DNA of 9,503 nucleotides, taken from assembly GCA_035566535.1 (NCBI GenBank), contig DATMRA010000161.1, positions 1-9,503 of the forward strand, read 5' to 3'. Source of the DNA: JAFARE01 sp035566535 (GTDB taxonomy: Bacteria; Chloroflexota; Dormibacteria; Aeolococcales; Aeolococcaceae). The position numbers and the translations under genes are program-made. The notes below the pieces were generated by a model that did not search any database, was not told the origin of the DNA, and was given only the letters and a program-made list of their open reading frames with translations. Below, piece by piece: positions 1 through 6,381 of the stretch (within the stretch, counting starts at the first letter, position 1; each line of letters begins with the position of its first letter).

Positions 1-493
1 AGTCGAACATTTGCGGCCGCGGACCCCACACGGGAAACCCGGCGCCGGCGCCGAGCAACAGCGCCGCACCGGCGACGACAGGCGCGTACGTGCGCTGGCG
101 GATGCGCGCGAAGACCGCGAGGAAACCGGCCCAGACGGCCGCCCCGAAGAAGATGCTCACGGCGAGCAATCCGCCAATGCGAGTCAGCACGTAGTAGAGG
201 AGTTGCGAGAGATATTCGTGATCGGTCCAGGGGGCGCCGGCAATCGTGTACGTGTAGAGGTCGTGGCGCGCGAACGCGCCGTTGTCGACCATCCATTGGC
301 CAGTCCGGAAGTGCCACCAGTAGTCGGGATCACCGACCCGACGAACGATGAGCGGCAGCATCGCCGCCAGACCGATGAACGGCAGCGTCCACCATGGGTT
401 GCGCACCGCCGCTTGCAGAGCAGCGCTCCGCATACCCGCGCGGCCGTCGCCGCCCGCATGCAAACCGGGCTGCGGGTCCGCAGCCGCGGTCAC
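1..493 (-). CDS. Polytopic membrane protein, GT-C glycosyltransferase-like (N-terminal part only)
   Basis: This is the first 164 codons of an integral membrane protein whose remainder lies left of base 1. I start it at GTG 493, because that codon overlaps the hemE stop as GTGA, a usual sign of translational coupling. ATG 433 (Met21) is the alternative. A hydrophilic N-tail is followed by a hydrophobic segment at about residues 35-53, then an outside loop with GDPDYWWHFRTG (54-65) and GAPWTDHEY (86-94). Further hydrophobic segments lie at about 97-127 and 138-155, ending in RPQMF (159-163). The Asp-rich first loop with WWH..TG, the later PW..HE and the RPQ motif are the pattern I know from uncharacterised membrane proteins related to GT-C (PMT/ArnT-like) glycosyltransferases. 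In that fold the loop-1 acidic residues serve catalysis with a lipid-linked sugar donor. The substrate is unknown, and a non-catalytic membrane protein is possible. The gene is probably co-transcribed with hemE. Confidence 0.72.
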   Translation of the reverse strand, partial: MTAAADPQPGLHAGGDGRAGMRSAALQAAVRNPWWTLPFIGLAAMLPLIVRRVGDPDYWWHFRTGQWMVDNGAFARHDLYTYTIAGAPWTDHEYLSQLLYYVLTRIGGLLAVSIFFGAAVWAGFLAVFARIRQRTYAPVVAGAALLLGAGAGFPVWGPRPQMFD

Positions 494-1551
494 TGCCTGG
501 CTGTCTCCGTATGCACGAGCTGGACGAGCCCGCGCAGTTGATCGCTCGGTGTCGCGGCCAGCACGCCGTGTCCCAGGTTGAAGATGTGACCGGGCCGCCC
601 GCCCGCTCGGAGCAACACACGTCGCGCTTCAGCAGCGACGACCTCGAACGGCCCGAGCAGCGCGGCGGGCTCCAGGTTGCCCTGGATACCCAGTGAGAAG
701 CCGATCCGCTGCCACGCCTCGTCGAGCGGAGTGCGCCAGTCGACGCTGATGATGTCGCTCCCGGCTGCCGCCATCGTCTCCAGAAGATGAGACGTGGTCG
801 TCCCGAAATGGATGGTCGGGATCCCCGTATCCTTCAACGCGGCGAATATGCGCGTGCTGTACGGCAGCACGTGCTCGGCGTACGCGTCGCGGCTGAGGGT
901 GCCGATCCACGAGTCGAAGAGCTGCACCACCTGCACGCCGGCGTCGATCTGAGCGCGCAGGTACGCGATCGTGACCTCGGTGAGCTTTTCCATCAGACGG
1001 TGCCAGAGGATGCTGTCGCCGTAGATGAGGCCCTTCGTGTGCATGAAGTCCTTGGTGGGCCGCCCTTCGAGCATGTATGACGCGACCGTGAACGGGCCCC
1101 CGGCGAACCCGATCACACCGGTGCGTCCGTCGAGCTCGTGGCGAACGATCCGGATGGCCTCGAACAGGTCGGGGGTGGACTCCTCAGGAGGCGTGATGCG
1201 CAGCGCTGCGATGTCGTCCTCGGTGCGGATGGGCGTGTGGATGATGGGCCCGATCCCGGGGTCGATGGAGAAGGGGACACCCATCCCGACCAGCGGCAGC
1301 ATGATGTCCGCGTAGAGAACCGCGGCATCGACGCCCAGCTCCTCGACGGGCATGAGCGTGATCCGGGCGCATAGCTCAGGGGTGCGCGTCAGGGTGAGGA
1401 TGTCGTAGCGCTCCCGCAGCTCCCGGTACCCCGCCAGGGATCGGCCGGCCTGGCGCATGAACCAGACAGGCGTGCGATCTGCCGGTTCGTGGCGAGCCGC
1501 CGCGAGGAACCGTTGGGCGCCCGTCATGGGCGGAACGGTGATCGAGGCCAT
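490..1551 (-). CDS. hemE: Uroporphyrinogen decarboxylase HemE
   Basis: HemE is a cytosolic, cofactor-free enzyme that removes the four acetate carboxyls of uroporphyrinogen III to give coproporphyrinogen III in haem synthesis. The 353-residue product has the family's normal length and all its signatures: PVWFMRQAGRSL (residues 28-39) with the substrate-binding Arg33 and Arg37, the key Asp82 in ADIMLP, GFAGGPFTVASY (148-159) with Tyr159, FDSWIG (212-217), IHFGTTTSHL (247-256), VDWRTPLDEAW (270-280), and IFNLGHG (323-329) with His327. I chose ATG 1551 because TAGGCT ends exactly seven bases before it, fitting a leaderless transcript. ATG 1527 (Met9) is the other candidate, and neither has a convincing Shine-Dalgarno. 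An in-frame extension to 1749 is open but would run into the divergent gene and has no HemE similarity. It overlaps the downstream membrane protein gene by four bases. The identification is very secure; only the exact start is open. Confidence 0.97.
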   Translation of the reverse strand: MASITVPPMTGAQRFLAAARHEPADRTPVWFMRQAGRSLAGYRELRERYDILTLTRTPELCARITLMPVEELGVDAAVLYADIMLPLVGMGVPFSIDPGIGPIIHTPIRTEDDIAALRITPPEESTPDLFEAIRIVRHELDGRTGVIGFAGGPFTVASYMLEGRPTKDFMHTKGLIYGDSILWHRLMEKLTEVTIAYLRAQIDAGVQVVQLFDSWIGTLSRDAYAEHVLPYSTRIFAALKDTGIPTIHFGTTTSHLLETMAAAGSDIISVDWRTPLDEAWQRIGFSLGIQGNLEPAALLGPFEVVAAEARRVLLRAGGRPGHIFNLGHGVLAATPSDQLRGLVQLVHTETARQ

Positions 1552-1558
1552 TTCGGGG

Positions 1559-1564
1559 AGCCTA
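1559..1564 (-). promoter_or_regulatory. Possible -10 box for leaderless hemE mRNA
   Basis: On the minus strand TAGGCT (TANNNT) ends seven bases before the A of ATG 1551, so the initiation codon would be at or next to +1. There is no Shine-Dalgarno between the box and the start and no convincing -35 hexamer. The same geometry recurs at 8901-8906. Inferred from sequence only. Confidence 0.45.
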
Positions 1565-1610
1565 GCCGAACGCTCCCGCGAACCGGTGCCAAATCTGGCC
1601 GTTTGTGGCC

Positions 1611-1616
1611 TATGCT
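1611..1616 (+). promoter_or_regulatory. Possible -10 box for the secreted repeat protein gene
   Basis: TATGCT lies 35 bases before ATG 1652. That allows a leader of about 28 bases containing the GAGGG ribosome site at 1641. No good -35 hexamer is visible at 17 bp spacing. The flanking ggcc-gtttgt-ggcc (1597-1610) is a short inverted repeat immediately before the box. Weak evidence, proposed because a divergent promoter must lie in this 100-bp gap. Confidence 0.3.
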
Positions 1617-1640
1617 CCGCGCTCTCAGTCCAGCCGGTCA

Positions 1641-1645
1641 GAGGG
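1641..1645 (+). promoter_or_regulatory. Ribosome binding site of the secreted repeat protein
   Basis: GAGGG ends six bases before ATG 1652. It decides the start: the upstream in-frame ATG at 1457 lies inside hemE on the other strand, while ATG 1652 directly precedes a basic, then hydrophobic signal sequence. Confidence 0.6.
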
Positions 1646-1651
1646 CCAGCG

Positions 1652-4600
1652 ATGAAGACGGCGAGATCGAAGCTCCTGCTGGCGATGGCTGGTGGCGCCG
1701 CCGTGGTGTACGCGGCCATCGGGGTGCCGACGAGTAGCGGCGCCGGCATCTACACGTCAGCGGCGCATCTGGCCACCACCCACAAGCTGGCGTCAGTGAC
1801 GCCGAATCCGACCAACAGCTTGGACTGCAACGGCTACAGCAAGCTCTACAAACCCGTGAAGCCCGGGCTCAAGGCCCTGTGCGCCGACCCCAGGGCGATC
1901 GACAACGGCAGCTACTACTCGCGCTCCCGGAGCACCGGACGGTTCTACGACAACGGCCACTACGTCGGCCACGACGAGCCATCGGTGAAGTTCATCTCCA
2001 GTGCGTCGGGGAGCGGAAACACCCAGACCTATTTCATGCAACTGCCCAACGACCCAACCGCGCAGCCCACCACATCGCCCACCGGCACCACCACCAGCAA
2101 CCAGGGCGAGCTCACGCCCGCGTTCTGGTTCGGACTCCCGCTCTGCGATAGCAATTCCTGGCCCACTGCCGCAGGTACCAGGAGTGACGGTGCGGGTGGG
2201 TTCCACAACTGCACCCCCGACAGCGACGCCAACGCCCCTAACCCGGGTAATCCCGGAAATACCGGCGGCGGATCGGCCGTTATGGAATTGCAGTTCTATC
2301 CACCGGGCTATGGACCCTCATTCGACGGCATCAGCTGCGACCCCACCAAGTACTGCGCTGCGATCAACATCGACAGCTTCGAGGCCACGTGCAGTGCCAG
2401 CACCTGCAGTGCGAACCCGAATTGCGCTGAACCTGTCAACTACGCATTCCTCACGTTGGACGGTGTGCCGACGGGGCCGCCCAGCCCGCAGCTGAACGCG
2501 TATTCGACGTTCAGTGCCAACACCGACACCTTGAAGATGAGCCAGAGTGACTCCGTTCGCGTGACTATCTTCGACACAGCGCACGGGATCGAGACCAAGG
2601 TCGATGACCTGACCACCGGCACGGCAGGCTTCATGATCGCCAGCGCATCGAACGGCTTCATGCAGACGGACCCGAACACCTGCAACGGCAACCCCTACGA
2701 CTTTCATGCGGAATACAACACCGCCGCGCAGGGCAACCTCGTGCCCTGGACGGCGCTCGAGTTTGGCGTTCTCATAAGCAACGAGACAGGCCATTTCGAG
2801 CCGTGCTCGGCCGGTCTGTCCAATCAACGGCCGTTCACTGCGACGTTCTCGCCATCCGGCGACACATTCGCAGACAACAGCGCCTTTCAGACGTGCTCCG
2901 GGACCTTCGAGACCCAGGGAGGTGCCGCGACCTCCGAGTTCTGCAATACAAACACGTTCGTCTGTAGCGGGAACACGGAAGGCAACGTTCCTTGCAGCCA
3001 AGTGACCAACCACTGCGAAGCGTCTGACTATCCGTGCTTCCAAGCCGGCTCGCGCACCGTCACGGTGAATGGTGTTAACCAGACGTGGACCTGGCCGGTG
3101 ACCGGCTGCATCGCCAATGTGGATCAGAACGGTGACCTCGATTTCGACGGCAGCTCCTACATCGCCGATTGGGCTGATGGCACAGCAAACCACCCGACCA
3201 GCCTGAAGTTCTTAGGGCCCTTTGATGCGTCAGGCAACACCTATACGAGCACACAGTTCGAAACCAACGCGCCCGCGTCGGAGGAACACTGCAATTTCAG
3301 TACTTTCAGCGGATGCGTCGTGCCTCCGCCGGGTCCGAACGCTTTTTACCCCTTCTGGTCGCTCGAGAACACGCAGGGGCTTTCCGGAGTGAGCCCGTCT
3401 GTTGTGGGCGCATGCGTCTGGAACTTCGGCAACACCAGCGCGGGCGTGACGATGAACAGTTTCGGGGGTGACGCACAGTACGGCACGCAGTCGGGCTTCT
3501 TTCCCGGCACGATGATCAGCAGCCCTGCGGCGAACCCTGCGGTGAACCTGCCATGCCCCACGTTGAATGAGAGCCAGACTGCGCCGGCGCCTCCCGTGAT
3601 CTCCAGCGTCTCGCCGAGCAACGGTCTCTTCTCGGCGAGCACCAAGGTCACCGTTGCAGGATCGAACTTCTCGGGCACCGTCCCAACCGCGTACACCGTG
3701 CAGAGCGTGCGGGTAGGTTCGACGTCCTTCAGTACGATTTGCAGCAATCCGGCGACTCCGACGGTGAAGCCCTGCTTCACCGTCAATAGCCCGACGCAGC
3801 TCACCGTGTGGGTGCCAACAGCCTCTCCGGGAACCGTCGACATCACGGCGACCAATCCCGGGGGCACGAGCGCCACCAGCGCCGCAGATCGGTTCACGTA
3901 TCTGCCGTTCACGCAGCTCTATGTGATGGACGCGTACGGGGCGCTGCACTCCGTCCCAGCGTCCGGTTCACTGCCCGCGCAGTGGAACTTCAAGATCGGT
4001 CGCGCGGTCGTGTTGCTGCCCAACGGCACGGGCGGCTATGTGCTCGACGGGTGGGGCGGAATCCATCCATTCGGTGCCGCGCTCGGCACGCATGGCGGCA
4101 TGTACTGGCGCGGCTGGGATATCGCTCGCGGCATCGTGCTGGTGCCTGATGGCCTGGGCGGCGCCTCCGGTGGGTACGTGCTCGATGGATGGGGCGGCAT
4201 GCATCCGTTTGGCGTCGGCAATAGCGCGCCGCCGCCGTCAATCACCGTGGGGCCGTTCTGGAATGGCTGGGACATAGCCCGCGGAGTCGTGATCAATAGC
4301 GCGGGAACGGGGGGGTATATCCTCGACGGCTGGGGTGGCATCCATCCCTACGCAGCTTCAGGAGCCCCGATTCCGGGGAATCCCACGGTGTTCGGCTACT
4401 GGTCGGGATGGGACATCGCGCGCTCCATTACCCTTGGACCTGATGGAGCCGACGGATATGTCCTGGATGGATGGGGTGGCATCCATCCGTATGGGATCGA
4501 TTCGGGGCACGCGCCACCTGCGCCGGCCACCTTCACGTATTGGCGAGGTTGGGACATCGCTCGGTCTGTTGTCGTGCAGCCAGGACAGATCTCTCAGGGC

Positions 4601-4711
4601 TGGACGCTCGACGGCTGGGGCGGCGTCCACGGATTCGGCGGCGCGCCGAGTTGGGACACTGGGGCGTCGACCCCCGGACAGGACATCAACCGCGCACTCG
4701 CGGTTCATTGA
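1652..4711 (+). CDS. Large exported protein: Cys-rich region, IPT/TIG-like domain, six C-terminal propeller-like repeats
   Basis: This is a 1019-residue exported protein of unknown function. An N-terminal signal sequence (KTARSK, then a hydrophobic stretch to about residue 25, likely cleaved near residue 31) sends it out by the Sec route. No sortase motif or C-terminal membrane anchor is seen. Residues 50-640 are Asn/Ser/Thr/Gly-rich and hold 22 of the 24 cysteines I count, implying disulphides. Recognisable blocks are FWFGLPLCDS (158-167), MELQFYPPG (211-219) and a possible Ca-binding loop DQNGDLDFDG (491-500). I recall similar blocks in unnamed secreted proteins of soil actinobacteria and relatives, without a known role. 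Residues 648-752 resemble an IPT/TIG immunoglobulin-like fold (PVISSVSPSNG to a DITATNPGG motif). From 756 to the end come six repeats with LDGWGGIHP and GWDIAR cores and no cysteine. A surface or extracellular binding role is plausible; I see no catalytic signature. The next gene starts nine bases after its stop. Confidence 0.9.
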   Translation: MKTARSKLLLAMAGGAAVVYAAIGVPTSSGAGIYTSAAHLATTHKLASVTPNPTNSLDCNGYSKLYKPVKPGLKALCADPRAIDNGSYYSRSRSTGRFYDNGHYVGHDEPSVKFISSASGSGNTQTYFMQLPNDPTAQPTTSPTGTTTSNQGELTPAFWFGLPLCDSNSWPTAAGTRSDGAGGFHNCTPDSDANAPNPGNPGNTGGGSAVMELQFYPPGYGPSFDGISCDPTKYCAAINIDSFEATCSASTCSANPNCAEPVNYAFLTLDGVPTGPPSPQLNAYSTFSANTDTLKMSQSDSVRVTIFDTAHGIETKVDDLTTGTAGFMIASASNGFMQTDPNTCNGNPYDFHAEYNTAAQGNLVPWTALEFGVLISNETGHFEPCSAGLSNQRPFTATFSPSGDTFADNSAFQTCSGTFETQGGAATSEFCNTNTFVCSGNTEGNVPCSQVTNHCEASDYPCFQAGSRTVTVNGVNQTWTWPVTGCIANVDQNGDLDFDGSSYIADWADGTANHPTSLKFLGPFDASGNTYTSTQFETNAPASEEHCNFSTFSGCVVPPPGPNAFYPFWSLENTQGLSGVSPSVVGACVWNFGNTSAGVTMNSFGGDAQYGTQSGFFPGTMISSPAANPAVNLPCPTLNESQTAPAPPVISSVSPSNGLFSASTKVTVAGSNFSGTVPTAYTVQSVRVGSTSFSTICSNPATPTVKPCFTVNSPTQLTVWVPTASPGTVDITATNPGGTSATSAADRFTYLPFTQLYVMDAYGALHSVPASGSLPAQWNFKIGRAVVLLPNGTGGYVLDGWGGIHPFGAALGTHGGMYWRGWDIARGIVLVPDGLGGASGGYVLDGWGGMHPFGVGNSAPPPSITVGPFWNGWDIARGVVINSAGTGGYILDGWGGIHPYAASGAPIPGNPTVFGYWSGWDIARSITLGPDGADGYVLDGWGGIHPYGIDSGHAPPAPATFTYWRGWDIARSVVVQPGQISQGWTLDGWGGVHGFGGAPSWDTGASTPGQDINRALAVH
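3593..3907 (+). other. IPT/TIG-like domain within the secreted protein
   Basis: Residues 648-752 begin PPVISSVSPSNG and contain TKVTVAGSNFSG, a central strand region with two cysteines (ICSN, KPCF), SPTQLTVWVPTASPGTVDITATNPGG, and end in DRFTYLP. The P.I.SVSP..G opening, the V.I.G..F pattern and the closing DI.VTNPGG..S pattern are typical of IPT/TIG beta-sandwich domains, which often act as spacers or adhesive modules in exported proteins. Here it separates the cysteine-rich part from the repeats. Confidence 0.7.
3917..4708 (+). repeat. Six tandem protein repeats, probably beta-propeller blades
   Basis: Units begin at bases 3917 (degenerate: LYVMDAYGALHSV), 4034, 4172, 4313, 4454 and 4598, with lengths of 39, 46, 47, 47, 48 and 37 residues. 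The consensus is G-Y-[VI]-L-D-G-W-G-G-[IM]-H-P-[FY], a variable 10-18 residue loop, then YW.GWDIAR[GS]. The first unit lacks the tryptophans and the last ends in QDINRALAVH. The repetition is also visible in the DNA (GATGGATGGGG, CATCCAT), giving for example an 8-bp inverted repeat at 4465-4472/4481-4488. Six units with a divergent first and last member fit a ring-shaped propeller closed by end strands, but the fold is inferred. Confidence 0.85.
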
Positions 4712-4720
4712 CGGTGTGAC

Positions 4721-6343
4721 ATGAACTCCACGATGCAGGACGTACCGCTGACGATCACGTCGCTGCTGCGGCGCGGCGGGACCATGTTCCCCGACAGCGA
4801 GGTGGTGACCTTCGAGGGCGAGCACTCGAGACACACGAAGTTCCCTGATGTGGCGGCACGCGTTCCCCGCCTGGCGGCCGCCCTGAAAGACCTCGGCGTG
4901 AAAGCCGACGACCGCGTCGGCACGCTCTGTTGGAATCACCAGGAGCACCTCGAGGCGTACTTCGCCATCCCGTGCATGGGCGCGGTGCTGCACACGCTGA
5001 ACCTCCGCCTGCCACCGGCGCAACTGGCGCATATCATCAATCACGCTGAGGATCGCGTGATCATCGTGGACGCGTCGCTCGCGCCCTTGCTGGCCGCGGT
5101 GCGTCCGCATCTGACAACTGTCGAACACATCATCGTCGTCGGCGACGGCGACACGTCCGCACTCGGAGCGACGCACAGCTATGAGCAATTGCTGAACGCG
5201 GCGTCCGACTCATTCGAGTGGCCCGACATCGACGAGCGCAGCGCGGCGGCCATGTGCTACACGACCGGCACGACCGGCGACCCCAAGGGCGTCGTGTACA
5301 GCCATCGTTCGATATATCTCCACTCCTTCGCCGTCTGGGCATCGTTCCGGCTCGATGACAAGGAGCGCGTGCTGAGCATCGTCCCTATGTTTCACGTCCT
5401 TGCGTGGGGCGTCCCATTCGCCACATGGATGGTTGGCAGTGATCTGCTCCTGCCGAGCCGGTTCCTGCAGCCGGAGTTTGTGTGCAAGTTCATCGAGACC
5501 GAGCGCCCCACCTTCACCGGCGGCGTGCCCACGATCTTCACCGGCATGCTCGCGTATGTTCAGGCCAACGGCAGCGACGTCTCGTCGCTCAAACGAGCGA
5601 TTGGCGGCGGTTCGGCGGTTCCGGCGGCGCTCATCACGGCGTTCCGCGAGAAGCTGGGGATCGAGCTCATCCAGGCCTGGGGAATGACCGAGACCAGCCC
5701 CATCGGCACGATCGCGCTGCCGCCCAAGGGCACGCCTCCGGATAGGGAGATGGTGTATCGCTCGAAGACCGGTCGAGCAGTGCCCGGCGTGGAGTTGAGG
5801 ATCGTCGACGACAGTGGCGCAGAGGTGGCGCACGACGGGGTGGCCGTCGGCGAGATCGAGGTGCGCGGGCCGTGGATCACCGGGTCCTACTACAAAGCGG
5901 ATGCGCCCGAAAAGTTCCACGACGGCTGGCTGCGCACCGGCGACGTGGGCAACATCGACGCCAAGGGCTACGTGCAGATCACCGACCGCTCCAAAGACGT
6001 GATCAAGTCGGGCGGCGAATGGATCTCGTCCGTCGAGCTGGAGAACCTGCTCGTCGGCCATCCGTCGGTGGCGGATGCAGCGGTGGTCGGTGTGCCCGAC
6101 GAAAAATGGCAGGAGCGGCCGCTGGCTGCGGTGGTGCTCAAAGACGGTGAGGCTGTAACTCCCGACGAGCTGCGCGCGTTTCTGCAAGATAAGGTGGCGC
6201 GCTGGTGGCTTCCCGAGCGCTGGGCGTTCGTTGTCGAGTTGCCCAAGACCAGCGTCGGCAAGCAGGACAAGAAATTGCTGCGTGCGATGTACGCCGACGG
6301 CAAGATCGACGTGGTGGAGATCGCCACAGCCTCGAGGAGCTGA
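4721..6343 (+). CDS. AMP-forming long/medium-chain fatty acyl-CoA synthetase (FadD-like)
   Basis: This 540-residue member of the adenylate-forming superfamily activates a carboxylic acid with ATP to an acyl-AMP and then transfers it to CoA. All core motifs are intact: the P-loop-like YTTGTTGDPKG (180-190), WGMTETSP (320-327), GWLRTGD (402-408) with the ribose-binding Asp408, the hinge DRSKDVIKSGGEWISS (422-437), and PKTSVGKQDKK (508-518) with Lys514 as the adenylation lysine. The length and the KSGGEWISS/KTSVGK signatures match medium- and long-chain fatty acyl-CoA ligases. The exact chain length or an aryl substrate cannot be read from sequence. ATG 4721 is nine bases after the previous stop; ATG 4733 (Met5) is equally possible and neither has a clear ribosome site. 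Its stop lies just before the amidase reading frame, so the two are probably co-transcribed. Confidence 0.93.
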   Translation: MNSTMQDVPLTITSLLRRGGTMFPDSEVVTFEGEHSRHTKFPDVAARVPRLAAALKDLGVKADDRVGTLCWNHQEHLEAYFAIPCMGAVLHTLNLRLPPAQLAHIINHAEDRVIIVDASLAPLLAAVRPHLTTVEHIIVVGDGDTSALGATHSYEQLLNAASDSFEWPDIDERSAAAMCYTTGTTGDPKGVVYSHRSIYLHSFAVWASFRLDDKERVLSIVPMFHVLAWGVPFATWMVGSDLLLPSRFLQPEFVCKFIETERPTFTGGVPTIFTGMLAYVQANGSDVSSLKRAIGGGSAVPAALITAFREKLGIELIQAWGMTETSPIGTIALPPKGTPPDREMVYRSKTGRAVPGVELRIVDDSGAEVAHDGVAVGEIEVRGPWITGSYYKADAPEKFHDGWLRTGDVGNIDAKGYVQITDRSKDVIKSGGEWISSVELENLLVGHPSVADAAVVGVPDEKWQERPLAAVVLKDGEAVTPDELRAFLQDKVARWWLPERWAFVVELPKTSVGKQDKKLLRAMYADGKIDVVEIATASRS

Positions 6344-6381
6344 TCACGACCACCGTCCGCTCCATCCCCGCTGAGGAGAAT

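Noticed and set aside
184..459. Minus-strand open frame of 91 codons at the left end
   Set aside because: It overlaps, in another frame, the membrane protein whose hydrophobic segments and motifs are clear; its product is Arg/Cys/Ser-rich without pattern.
1457..1651. Upstream in-frame extension of the secreted protein from ATG 1457
   Set aside because: It lies across the divergent hemE start, reads as arginine-rich non-signal sequence, and ATG 1652 has a ribosome site and starts a proper signal peptide.
1552..1749. In-frame upstream extension of hemE to 1749
   Set aside because: It covers the intergenic region and the start of the divergent gene and has no HemE-like sequence; ATG 1551 gives the normal family length.
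2318..3193. Long minus-strand open frame (291 codons) inside the secreted protein gene
   Set aside because: Antisense shadow of a GC-rich coding region; Arg/Val/Gly/Ala-rich with no recognisable motif.
4034..4640. Periodic GATGG/CATCC sequence as a CRISPR-like or intergenic DNA repeat array
   Set aside because: The periodicity is in-frame coding for protein repeats with variable loops; spacers are not unrelated fixed-length sequences and there are no cas genes.
5210..6187. Minus-strand open frame (325 codons) opposite the acyl-CoA synthetase
   Set aside because: The plus strand encodes an intact enzyme with all motifs; the antisense product has only compositional His/Arg/Asp bias. The same applies to the frames at 4358-5188 and 6826-7686.
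6205..6381. Amidase start at GTG 6205
   Set aside because: It would overlap the synthetase gene by 139 bases, and the added residues are Arg/Gln-rich out-of-frame translation of that gene's conserved C-terminus.
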